Position numbers and translations under genes: made by a program
Notes under the pieces: model-generated
What the model saw: only the letters and a program-made list of their open reading frames with translations
The model's database searches: none
Told to the model about the DNA's origin: nothing
From: an uncultured Mailhella sp.
GTDB lineage: Bacteria; Desulfobacterota; Desulfovibrionia; Desulfovibrionales; Desulfovibrionaceae
Reading direction: 5' to 3'
DNA length: 33,056 nucleotides
Assembly: GCA_910578585.1 (NCBI GenBank)
Contig: CAJTRG010000006.1
Span: forward strand, 1 to 33,056
Shown here: positions 15,683 to 23,231 of the stretch, one piece after another
Layout of the letters: the number at the start of each line of letters is the position of its first letter
Position numbering within the stretch: position 1 is the first letter of the stretch

Positions 15683-16888
15683 TTAGCCCGCATATTCCTT
15701 AAGCGCTTTACAGGCTTTGATAATTTGTTCTGTGTTCACACCGGAAAAGGCCAGACGGATAAAGCATTCCTTCTCATTAGAATCTATTTTGCCAAAGTGT
15801 TCACGAGTACAGAAGGAAACGCCGGTTTTCACGAGCACGTCTTCCGCAAAGTCTTTATAATTATGGGCAAAGCCTTTCTCTTCCATGAGTTTGGTCACAT
15901 TGGGATAGAGATAAAAGGCACAGTTTGGACTTGGGCAGTGCACGCCGTCCACTTCGTTGAGGAGCTTGACTGCTACATCCCGGCGCAGCCGAAGTTCATC
16001 AATAATCTTTCTGTTTTCACTGTCAGGCAGTTTCAAGGCTGCTAAGGCGCCGTATTGGGTAAAGTGCGGCGTGCAGGATTCAATATTGACATTGAGCTTG
16101 GAAAGCTGCGGGGTATACTTGGTTGGCGCAAGCATAGCCCCTACGCGCCAGCCGGTCATGGCAAATTTTTTGGAGAAGGTATAGAGCAATGCGCAGTTAT
16201 CGCGGATTTCCTCAATCTCCAGCATGGACGTGGATTTTCCCTCATAGCGGATATCAAAATACGCCTCGTCAATGAGCGCCATAAGCTTGTATTTTAAAAT
16301 AATTTCAGCGAGCTTTTCGCGCTCTTCCTTGCTTGCTTCTGACCCCGTAGGATTTTGAAAATCATTGATAATAATACATTTTGTCTTGGGCGTAATGGAT
16401 TTTTCCAGAGAGTCAAGGTCTATGCTGTAGCCACGCTCGGTCTCCAAAAATCCATAGGGGTTGGCAATGCCGCCTAAAAACTCGATAAAAGACTCATAAA
16501 TGGGAAAGCCGGGATTAGGGAATAAAACCTCATCGCCCTCGGACATGAAGGCAAGCAGAAACTTGGCAATAACCGGCTTGCCGCCTGTTTGAATGAGCAC
16601 ATTTTCAGGGCTGTATGTCGTCTTGCGGGTGCGGTTGATTTCATCCGCAAGCGCCGCGCGAAGCGGCATAATCCCTGCCGCGGGGCAATAGCCGGTTTTG
16701 CCTTCCTGCACGGCTCTAAACATGGCTTCTGTAATACGTTCAGGAGTTTTAAAATTCAAATCGCCAAGATGAAAAGGATACACAATATTGCCCTCTTCTT
16801 CATGCTTCATGGCGCGCAGTGCCACTTGGAAAGCATTTTCCGTACCCAGCCGTTTCATTCTTTCTGACAGCATATTATCTGGCAACAT
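15683..16888 (-). CDS. PLP-dependent class I/II aminotransferase
   Basis: Fold-type I aminotransferase, 401 residues from ATG 16888, which follows TAGGAG with seven bases spacing; the frame extends upstream without a site. PLP-binding residues are visible: QTGGKPVIAKF near 100 (phosphate loop), N179 in FQNPTG, D207/Y210 in IDEAYFD, and the Schiff-base lysine K240 in TFSKKFAMTGWRVG. A late FIRLAFSG carries the arginine that binds the substrate carboxylate. It resembles the AspC/alanine aminotransferase branch, but the substrate cannot be fixed from sequence. The GtrA-like gene follows two bases after its stop. Confidence 0.88.
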   Translation of the reverse strand: MLPDNMLSERMKRLGTENAFQVALRAMKHEEEGNIVYPFHLGDLNFKTPERITEAMFRAVQEGKTGYCPAAGIMPLRAALADEINRTRKTTYSPENVLIQTGGKPVIAKFLLAFMSEGDEVLFPNPGFPIYESFIEFLGGIANPYGFLETERGYSIDLDSLEKSITPKTKCIIINDFQNPTGSEASKEEREKLAEIILKYKLMALIDEAYFDIRYEGKSTSMLEIEEIRDNCALLYTFSKKFAMTGWRVGAMLAPTKYTPQLSKLNVNIESCTPHFTQYGALAALKLPDSENRKIIDELRLRRDVAVKLLNEVDGVHCPSPNCAFYLYPNVTKLMEEKGFAHNYKDFAEDVLVKTGVSFCTREHFGKIDSNEKECFIRLAFSGVNTEQIIKACKALKEYAG

Positions 16889-17001
16889 AACAAAACTCCT
16901 ACAATATTTATATGATGTTACGCTCTGTTCTAGTATCAGGTTGATGAACAAATAAATTTTATAAACTAATGGAACAAGCATTTATTTGTTTCACATAACT
17001 T

Positions 17002-17062
17002 CTTGTTTTTATGAAATAAAAACAAGCGATGTGGGGGTATGGGGGAAATCATTTCCCCCATA
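17002..17062. repeat. Two adjacent perfect hairpins downstream of the MEMO gene
   Basis: CTTGTTTTTAT (17002-17012) pairs with ATAAAAACAAG (17016-17026). TATGGGGGAAA (17038-17048) pairs with TTTCCCCCATA (17052-17062). Both have 11-bp perfect stems and 3-base loops. The second belongs to the same palindrome family as 12891-12909. Together they probably end transcription of the MEMO gene. Confidence 0.65.
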
Positions 17063-17142
17063 AGAAAAAATATAATTATATCTTGTAATTATAAAATCAA
17101 CCTAAAAGCAGAACAAAGCATTATTTTATTCAATTTTTATAC

Positions 17143-17943
17143 CTACACAAAATACAAGCCGGCGTAACCCACCACACGGCGGCTGTCACCGGAAGTGCTG
17201 GCTGACGTATCGTAACTGATTATTTCGCATTTCTGAAAACCAAGCCCCTTGGCAGCAAGAATGCCAATATACGCGCCCAGCACGCCGCACATGCTGATAT
17301 CATTATCCATAACCACTTGAAGCAAGTCTTTTTCATTCATATTTCTGATCGCGTCAAGAGCTAAAAAATCCTTGCGTTTATTTTCCTTTTCGCTGGCAAA
17401 ATGGTTCATATCAGAACTTACCACCAGTCCCAGTTCATCATCTTCCTGCATGCATTTTATCATTGCCTCAGCCATTTTTGGCAGCTCCTGCAAACTCGCC
17501 AGAGAAATGGGAACAATGGCAAATTCTTTTCCTATTTGGTACTGCAAAAAGGGCAAGATCACCTCAATGGAATGTTCCTGAATATGGGCGCGGTAATCTC
17601 TGAAAAAACAAGGTGTTTTCAAGAGTGTTTCGGCAATGTCTTCTTCAATGGGCACCTCGCCCAGAGGCGTTTGAAACGCGCCCTTATCCCAGACAGCACC
17701 ATGTTTGCCAAAGCCTGTGTGATTGGGGCAAAGAATGATCAGTTTGCGGGGCAATTTGATTTTTGCCAGCGTTTCAGCCGTGACTTTACCGGAATAAATA
17801 TGCCCGGCATGGGGAAGCATGCAGATTCTTACGGGTACTGCTTCTTCTCTTTTTTGCCCGGCAAAGAAATCCTGCATATTTTTTTCTAATTGCGCGGGAT
17901 CTGCCTCATAAAACAACCCTGCCACATGCATTTCTCGTTTCAT
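17143..17943 (-). CDS. amrB: MEMO-family protein (AmmeMemoRadiSam system protein B)
   Basis: MEMO proteins share a fold with class III non-haem iron dioxygenases; their bacterial reaction is not established. The 266-residue product has the family's candidate metal-site motifs in order: LPHAGHIYSG, PNHTGFG, EHSIEVILPFLQ, SSDMNHF and MCGVLGAY. In many genomes MEMO is fused or adjacent to an AMMECR1 domain and a radical-SAM protein; neither is present in this window. An AGGATAGG site precedes the ATG. The upstream interval also contains the divergent sigma-54 RNA candidate. Confidence 0.9.
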   Translation of the reverse strand: MKREMHVAGLFYEADPAQLEKNMQDFFAGQKREEAVPVRICMLPHAGHIYSGKVTAETLAKIKLPRKLIILCPNHTGFGKHGAVWDKGAFQTPLGEVPIEEDIAETLLKTPCFFRDYRAHIQEHSIEVILPFLQYQIGKEFAIVPISLASLQELPKMAEAMIKCMQEDDELGLVVSSDMNHFASEKENKRKDFLALDAIRNMNEKDLLQVVMDNDISMCGVLGAYIGILAAKGLGFQKCEIISYDTSASTSGDSRRVVGYAGLYFV

Positions 17944-18077
17944 AAAAATGCCTATCCTGTATAAATTTTGAACAGTTCCTTTGTGTCAGTATTAATTATT
18001 GTACATCTTAGCAAAAAACACAAGACAAAGTGCAAAAAATTTTTCTTTTTAATCAAGCTCTTATAAAAATTGTAATC

Positions 18078-18094
18078 TTGGCATGCTCTTTGCT
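18078..18094 (+). promoter_or_regulatory. Sigma-54 (RpoN) promoter
   Basis: TTGGCATGCTCTTTGCT contains the -24 GG at 18080-18081 and the -12 GC at 18092-18093, exactly 12 bases apart. It matches the TTGGCAC-N5-TTGC consensus closely. The predicted start of transcription is near 18105. No protein gene follows on this strand; instead a hairpin-rich segment with an intrinsic terminator follows. Upstream, CTTTGT (17981 region) and ACAAAG (18025-18030) form a dyad that might bind an activator, which is speculative. Confidence 0.75.
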
Positions 18095-18104
18095 GTTACA
18101 TGAA

Positions 18105-18302
18105 TACAAACATACAAAAATAGCTGCAAAATTTCCTCATCCTCCTCATTTTGCAAATATTTTGTATACACAAGACAAATTGTTTTGACATACCTCCAGA
18201 ATTATCCCTCTCATAATCCGAAAAGAGGTCTCCCCCTGCCTCTTTTTCCTACAACACAAGATAAGCACTTGCTCCCTAAGAGAAGGAACAAGTGCTTTTT
18301 TG
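18105..18302 (+). ncRNA. Candidate sigma-54-dependent regulatory RNA with C-rich loops
   Basis: About 195 nt between a sigma-54 promoter and an intrinsic terminator, with no start codon followed by a plausible frame. Four perfect stems are visible. Hairpin 1 is TGCAAAAT/ATTTTGCA (18125-18132, 18148-18155) with loop UUCCUCAUCCUCCUC. Hairpin 2 is ATTAT/ATAAT (18201-18205, 18213-18217) with loop CCCUCUC. Hairpin 3 is AAAAGAGG/CCTCTTTT (18221-18228, 18239-18246) with loop UCUCCCCCUG. Hairpin 4 is AAGCACTTG/CAAGTGCTT (18263-18271, 18289-18297), loop starting CUCCC, then T6 (18296-18301). The loops are complementary to Shine-Dalgarno sequences, as in UCCC-type or CCUCCUCCC-type bacterial sRNAs. The linkers at 18168 and 18254 both carry ACACAAGA. 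I recognise no Rfam family. Expression and targets are inference. Confidence 0.65.
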
Positions 18303-18315
18303 CAGAAAAGACCAT

Positions 18316-18352
18316 AAAAAAACTTCCCAAGCCATTGAGGCAAAGGAAGTTT
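18316..18352 (-). terminator. Intrinsic terminator of the zinc-ribbon gene
   Basis: Read on the minus strand, AAACTTCC (18352-18345) pairs with GGAAGTTT (18327-18320) and is followed by a T7 run (18322-18316). It sits about 60 bases after the stop of the zinc-ribbon gene and faces the plus-strand terminator of the RNA candidate. Confidence 0.8.
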
Positions 18353-18412
18353 CTTTATATGTATCAATCATATAAAATACATATAATTCAAGTAGATATA
18401 TTTTACAAAGCA

Positions 18413-18832
18413 CTATTGCACAAAGGGAATCACTTTTGCTCGTGGAGCAGCAGCCTTGGCAGGTTCCAAATCCACATCAGGTTCAGCAACAAAATTGCAA
18501 TGAGGGCAAATCCACAGCGTTTGCGGAGTGAATTCATCTTTTTTCTGTATGCTCATGCGGATTAAATCGCCATTGGCATGGTAGCATTTAGGGCAAAATG
18601 GCCCTTGTTTTTCACCGCCGGAAATAAGCCAATAGGCATCACCATCAAAAATGATATTTTGTGAAATGCTTAAAATTTCTTCCAAATCGTGGAGTTGAAC
18701 TTTAAGTTTAGAATTATCTTGAGAGAGTTCCAAATACAATTTTTGCAGGGCGCGCAGCTCGGCAACTGCTTCCTGCAATTTGCCTTGATTCATTAAAGTT
18801 TCAACTTCATAAAAGCGATAGTATTCTATCAT
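18413..18832 (-). CDS. Small coiled-coil/zinc-ribbon protein of unknown function
   Basis: The 139-residue product starts MIEYYRFYEVETLM at ATG 18832; AAGG lies about ten bases upstream. An upstream in-frame TTG at 18862 lacks a site. Residues 10-60 form a leucine-rich helix, likely a coiled coil (LQEAVAELRALQKLYLEL). A zinc ribbon follows, with CPKC (in PFCPKCYHANG) and CPHC (in WICPHCNF) about 30 residues apart. The tail is Ala/Pro-rich and ends KVIPFVQ. I do not know its function; the design suits a small adaptor or a protein or nucleic-acid binder. It is transcribed alone, with its own terminator. Confidence 0.78.
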   Translation of the reverse strand: MIEYYRFYEVETLMNQGKLQEAVAELRALQKLYLELSQDNSKLKVQLHDLEEILSISQNIIFDGDAYWLISGGEKQGPFCPKCYHANGDLIRMSIQKKDEFTPQTLWICPHCNFVAEPDVDLEPAKAAAPRAKVIPFVQ

Positions 18833-18967
18833 GGCACTGACCTTTATGTTATAAACTTTCAATAATTCTTTATCGGTATAAATTATAAAAGCTTTAGGTT
18901 AATAATTAAATTTTTTTTTAATTTTTTTCTTCCTCATTTCCTCGCTGTTTTTCCCTTATTTCTTCCT

Positions 18968-19438
18968 TTATTTTTTCCAGGTTCCGTAAGGGCTTTGCAC
19001 CAGTGATGCGTTGAAATATTTTGAAATTTTACTTACTTCTTCACCAGCCCAGGAAGGAAGTTTGACTTCTTCCTCTTCAGATTTAAGTTCCACTTCCGCC
19101 ACAATGAGCCCGGCATTGGCGCCTAGAAACTCATCTATTTCCCAAACATGCCCGCATTCTGTAATGGTATAGCGATTTTTTTCAATAATTTCTTCCGGAG
19201 CAAGGCTGTCAAGCAAGGCATTTGCGTCCTGCAGAGGGATTTCGTATTCAAATTCGTGTCTGGAAATTGGGCCAACCTTTATTTTAATGGTAATAAAGCC
19301 TTTTGTATCCGCAACACGAATCCGCGCGGTTCGCTCTACTGTGCGGGCAATATAGCCTTGACGATAGTAGGAGGGCTTTGCTTTTCCCCGCCAGCTATCG
19401 TTTTTCACTAAAAATTTTCGTTCAATCTCCTTATGCAT
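18968..19438 (-). CDS. CYTH-domain protein (triphosphate tunnel enzyme family)
   Basis: The 156 residues cover one CYTH domain. The signature ExExK reads E4-I-E6-R-K8 in EIERKFLV. Further strand motifs with alternating charged residues follow: YRQGY, RIRV, FITIK, EFEYEI, WEIDEF and AEVELKSE, ending in SKYFNASL. These line the tunnel that binds triphosphate and divalent metal. Single-domain bacterial members such as NeuTTM are usually inorganic triphosphatases, so that is the likely activity. TAGGAG precedes the ATG. It starts 17 bases after the TPR gene stop and is likely in its operon. Confidence 0.88.
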   Translation of the reverse strand: MHKEIERKFLVKNDSWRGKAKPSYYRQGYIARTVERTARIRVADTKGFITIKIKVGPISRHEFEYEIPLQDANALLDSLAPEEIIEKNRYTITECGHVWEIDEFLGANAGLIVAEVELKSEEEEVKLPSWAGEEVSKISKYFNASLVQSPYGTWKK

Positions 19439-19455
19439 ACACGGCTCCTAACGGG

Positions 19456-22170
19456 CTATTCGTCGTCTTCTTCTTTTTTCTCAGCGGCGGCATCAATGGA
19501 AGCTCTGAATTTGCGCACTTTTTCCACACGTTCATGCTGTTTTTTCTGACGTGAAGCTTTGGCTTTTTCGATGAGATCTTTCCGTTTTCTTTCAAAAATA
19601 ACTGTTGTTTTGAGAGAGGCTATGCCAAGGGACAACATCAGCGCAATTCCAATGGTCACGCGGAAAAGTTCCCAAAAGTTTGTCTTGATAATGCTGTGCA
19701 GCTGCCCCAGCCCCAATTCTGCGCCAAAAAAGACACTGGCAAAAATACCAATAATGCCAATAGGAAGCAAAATAAAGGATAATTTGAAAAATGTCCGCAT
19801 GGTCAAAAGGAAGAAGAGCGTAATATCTCTGACCATTTGCAGCACTTTCAATTTTTTCTCAAGCTCATTGACCTGTGTTTCCAAGCTTCCCAAATTTGCC
19901 CGAGCTTCTTTGAAAATTTTTGGATTGGTAAAATCAGAACCAAAAGCCCAGTTTAAAATCTTAGCACAGCTGTTAAAGGTCTGATTAAAATTGGTCAGCG
20001 TTTTTTGCAGGGCAAACCAGCTCATTTCATCACGGATAAATTCCAGCTTGAATAAACAGCGTTCATAACTTGTTTTCATGCGGGTAATTTCACCGGAAAT
20101 GGCTTCCATAATTTCTGCTTCAAGAAGCGGCCGCTGCTGCACAACGTCGAGGAAAAGCAAATAGTTTTTGATTTCGCCGTGTTTCAGCAAACTATGAACT
20201 TTATGCGTTTGCTCGGCAACGGGATTATCTTCGTCCTTGAACCAATCATTAATAATGAGCTGTAAATCTTCCAGAGCTGCCCGTTCAATCAAAAATCTGT
20301 TATAGGCTTCCTTCCACATACGCTGCAAGGACAAGATTAAATGCATTTGCCCGCGGAAAAGCTCAGGGTCAAGCACAACTTTATGGAATAAGCTGGGGTC
20401 TTTATTGATCATTTCCACAAGCTGACGTGAAGCTTTTTCTGTAAAGCCCCGCTTCATATCGCAAACTAAAATACGGTATTGCGGATCCTGCCAGTTTGGC
20501 GTCAGGCGCATAATATGGCTGTATATTTCCATAGCCTCGCCAAAACGGCCCTGAATTTCTCTTGCCCTTGCAATAAGGAATTTCAGCCATGCCTGATGCA
20601 GGGTAATGGTACAGATTTTATCTGCTTCTGTCCAAAAGGAAACAGCCTTGTCAAGGTCGCCCTTTTCCATCACAATAAAGCCCAAAAGGCATTGCAACTG
20701 CCAGTTTTTGGGATCATTATGCACAAGTTGCAGACACTCGCGCTCAAAGGCATGCATATCTTGCGGAGAACATTTGATAAAACGCTGCAAGAGCACATGC
20801 ATGGGGTCAGAGGCATGGTCGTGGGTCAAGGGCGGATCAGCATCAATATCACGGCTCGTTATACGCCAGATACGACAAATATTGGGCAGCTGGATAACAT
20901 GATTGATGGCAAAAATTGCCTTGAGCACTTGCCCGGGGGTATCATTTTCTTCAATAAACTCAAAATAGGCTTTTGTGCCTTTTTGGTTGATAACTGTATC
21001 AATATCCCGAAAAACATTATTAATGCTGGATAAATCAAGATGTTTGAGTTTTTCAAAATAGTGTGCACCAACAGGAGCAATATCCTTGCTGGGACAGCGA
21101 CTTGAAGAGTGGTTGGAAGCTCCGCAGTAAAAACAGGGAGTTTTATTGGGCACCAGCGTTTCAGGCAAAAGAACAGAAAAAGGATTTGCCTCAACATTGG
21201 GATTTTTAACAATCAGCGTACAAAAAGAATCAAAACTGGTCTTGGCGCTGGAATAAACAATATCTTTAATAATAAAATCATTGCCCAGAATAAAGGCATT
21301 TTTATAGCTGATATAGGGAACATCCGGAGCAAGTTCACTCCAGTCAACATTGACTTTATAAGGCAGTTCCGGCGTAAAGTTGAGGTTGTTCTTATCCACA
21401 ACCAGCGTGAGACATGGCCAAAATTCATCGGAATGCTGCTCGCGCATGGTATCAATAATTTCAAACACAGCACGCATCCATTCACGCAGAATCATCAAAT
21501 TGTCCAAGGGAACAATTAAATAGTTATCCTGCAAAGAATATTTCAGTTTATGTTCACGGATAAAGGTTTCCAGATAACTGAACGTTCGGTTCCAACCGCG
21601 CTGGAATTGCTTGTCAATGGCATTTCCCAAAGGATGCACAAAAGCATACCAGCCCTGTTCCACAGAAAATGGCAGACGCCGCTCAGCCGTAATCATTTTC
21701 CAGCTGAAACTGCTTTGGACATCAAGTCCTTTCATTTCATAAACGCTGATACCGGGGATACTTGCCGCCATGGCCCCATAGCTTGGGTGGATATAAATAT
21801 AACTTCTGGTATTGGCTTGTTCAATTTTTAAATGGCGGTATTCATTAGTAACTTCAACGATTTTGACTTGGTTGGCGTCAATCTTTAATTGCCCCGGAAA
21901 GGTGAAGGCAATAATGCCAATGCTGAACTGCTTTCCCCATAAATCCAATTTTGCGAGGCTGTTCACGGCAACATCAGCATTGAAGAAGAACCATAAGGAC
22001 TGGTTCATCAAGGTCACGATATTCAGAGCACCGGCGTCAAGCAAAATATCAGTCGCGTGTTTCGGCTGATTTGATTGTCCCCATATAATCCAAACGCAAA
22101 CCCCCTGCGAGGTCAGCATGGCTTTTTGGATAATAGGCTGACTGTCTAATATATTTGCTATTTCTACCAT
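19456..22170 (-). CDS. Large TPR membrane protein with a CCHC zinc knuckle
   Basis: The 904-residue protein has no close functional match that I know. Residues 1-340 form a soluble domain of mixed character. A zinc knuckle C346-X2-C349-X4-H354-X4-C359 (CFYCGASNHSSSRC) has the exact spacing of retroviral nucleocapsid knuckles. Residues about 460-680 contain TPR-like helix pairs (for example MEKGDLDKAVSFWTEADKI and IQGRFGEAMEIYSHIMRLTPN). A coiled coil follows (SLETQVNELEKKLKVLQM), then two hydrophobic helices at about 794-816 and 835-856, and a basic and then acidic cytoplasmic tail ending KKEEDDE. It is probably anchored at the inner membrane by its C-terminal part. CYTH follows it. Confidence 0.82.
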   Translation of the reverse strand: MVEIANILDSQPIIQKAMLTSQGVCVWIIWGQSNQPKHATDILLDAGALNIVTLMNQSLWFFFNADVAVNSLAKLDLWGKQFSIGIIAFTFPGQLKIDANQVKIVEVTNEYRHLKIEQANTRSYIYIHPSYGAMAASIPGISVYEMKGLDVQSSFSWKMITAERRLPFSVEQGWYAFVHPLGNAIDKQFQRGWNRTFSYLETFIREHKLKYSLQDNYLIVPLDNLMILREWMRAVFEIIDTMREQHSDEFWPCLTLVVDKNNLNFTPELPYKVNVDWSELAPDVPYISYKNAFILGNDFIIKDIVYSSAKTSFDSFCTLIVKNPNVEANPFSVLLPETLVPNKTPCFYCGASNHSSSRCPSKDIAPVGAHYFEKLKHLDLSSINNVFRDIDTVINQKGTKAYFEFIEENDTPGQVLKAIFAINHVIQLPNICRIWRITSRDIDADPPLTHDHASDPMHVLLQRFIKCSPQDMHAFERECLQLVHNDPKNWQLQCLLGFIVMEKGDLDKAVSFWTEADKICTITLHQAWLKFLIARAREIQGRFGEAMEIYSHIMRLTPNWQDPQYRILVCDMKRGFTEKASRQLVEMINKDPSLFHKVVLDPELFRGQMHLILSLQRMWKEAYNRFLIERAALEDLQLIINDWFKDEDNPVAEQTHKVHSLLKHGEIKNYLLFLDVVQQRPLLEAEIMEAISGEITRMKTSYERCLFKLEFIRDEMSWFALQKTLTNFNQTFNSCAKILNWAFGSDFTNPKIFKEARANLGSLETQVNELEKKLKVLQMVRDITLFFLLTMRTFFKLSFILLPIGIIGIFASVFFGAELGLGQLHSIIKTNFWELFRVTIGIALMLSLGIASLKTTVIFERKRKDLIEKAKASRQKKQHERVEKVRKFRASIDAAAEKKEEDDE

Positions 22171-22241
22171 AATACTCTCAATATGTCTTTTTACACAAGG
22201 CTTATCGGAATAAAGAAAAAATTTAATATATTGAAATAAAA

Positions 22242-22266
22242 TTTAAGCCCATAAAAGGGCTTAAAA
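22242..22266. terminator. Hairpin terminator after the PfkB gene
   Basis: TTTAAGCCC (22242-22250) pairs with GGGCTTAAA (22257-22265 region) around a short A-rich loop. On the minus strand it lies three bases after the kinase stop and runs into a T-rich tract, so it separates the kinase gene from the TPR gene. Confidence 0.75.
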
Positions 22267-22268
22267 TT

Positions 22269-23219
22269 TTATAAAGGACAAGAACCGTAATTTTCTTCAT
22301 AGCGGGATCTGAACGTTTCCAGCGTGTAGCTGTGTTCCTGCGTGCCATATTTTTCAATACAAAATGCAGAACAAATACTGCCCAGTTTCAAGCTGGTTTC
22401 AAGATCAAAGCCTGCTGTCAATCCTTTCAAAAGGCCTGCCCGCATGGAATCACCTGCGCCTGTAGGATCAGCAAGCTGTGCGATTTTTGGAGCGGCAACA
22501 AGAATATCGGCTTTGCCTTTTTGAGAAATGCTTGCGCCTTTATCGCCCAAGGTGGTGACTATGTATTTGCATTTCTCCAAGAGTTCTTCTTTGGAAAGAC
22601 CGGTGATTTCAGAAATAAGGGCAATTTCATAATCATTGCCGATTAAAATTTCAGCACCGTCAATGCTGGCAAGGTGATCTTCCTTGCTGACGGCTGGGAT
22701 TTGCTGACCCGGATCGTAAATATAAGGAACGTTTCTTTCTTTAAAGATTTTAGGGAATTTTGCCATATCTTCAGCAAATGCAGGAGAAACAATGCCGTAA
22801 TCCCCTGCTTTTATTACAGAAAGCACAGCCTCATTGCAGGAATTATTCATGGCGGCAGGGCAAAAACAGTTGATCAAATTGCCTTTGCTGTCGGCAATCA
22901 CATGTCCGCAGGCGGTCAGTTCCTTTTCACGAATGTTCACGCCGTCAAGATTAATATGCATATCCAGCAGTTTCTTTTGGTAATTACCGGTAAAATCATA
23001 GCCTACAGCCGTATAAAGATGAGAAGTTTCCCCCAGCATGGCAAGGTTAAAGGCAATATTTGCGCCTGTGCCGCCTTGTTTTTCCTCAATTCTGTCAATG
23101 AGCATTAACAGGCTCAAAGTATTATATTTATCTTTATCTTTTAAAATCAGTTCATTGATATTGCCTTGATAAGACATAATTCTGTCAAAAGCGACAGAGC
23201 CCATAATATGAATACTCAT
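22269..23219 (-). CDS. PfkB/ribokinase-family sugar or nucleoside kinase
   Basis: ATP-dependent kinase of the ribokinase fold, 316 residues from ATG 23219 (GGGGGA upstream; an ATG at 23231 directly follows the cutA stop but has no site). N-terminal GGTGANIAFNLAMLG (49-63) is PfkB signature 1. The C-terminal DPTGAGDS (251-258) forms the anion hole with catalytic D257. The usual GAGDxFxxG is altered to GAGDSMRAG. The pattern resembles adenosine kinase-like members, and an adenine deaminase gene is nearby, but the substrate is not settled. It follows cutA closely. Confidence 0.88.
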   Translation of the reverse strand: MSIHIMGSVAFDRIMSYQGNINELILKDKDKYNTLSLLMLIDRIEEKQGGTGANIAFNLAMLGETSHLYTAVGYDFTGNYQKKLLDMHINLDGVNIREKELTACGHVIADSKGNLINCFCPAAMNNSCNEAVLSVIKAGDYGIVSPAFAEDMAKFPKIFKERNVPYIYDPGQQIPAVSKEDHLASIDGAEILIGNDYEIALISEITGLSKEELLEKCKYIVTTLGDKGASISQKGKADILVAAPKIAQLADPTGAGDSMRAGLLKGLTAGFDLETSLKLGSICSAFCIEKYGTQEHSYTLETFRSRYEENYGSCPL

Positions 23220-23231
23220 ACTATCCCCCAT

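Noticed and set aside
18185..18217. TTGACA with CATAAT inside the RNA candidate as a sigma-70 promoter
   Set aside because: The spacing is 21 bases, too long for a normal promoter, and CATAAT is part of hairpin 2.
18185..18565. 126-codon plus-strand frame over the RNA candidate and the 3' end of the zinc-ribbon gene
   Set aside because: TTG start without a binding site; it crosses two terminators and lies antisense to a better gene.
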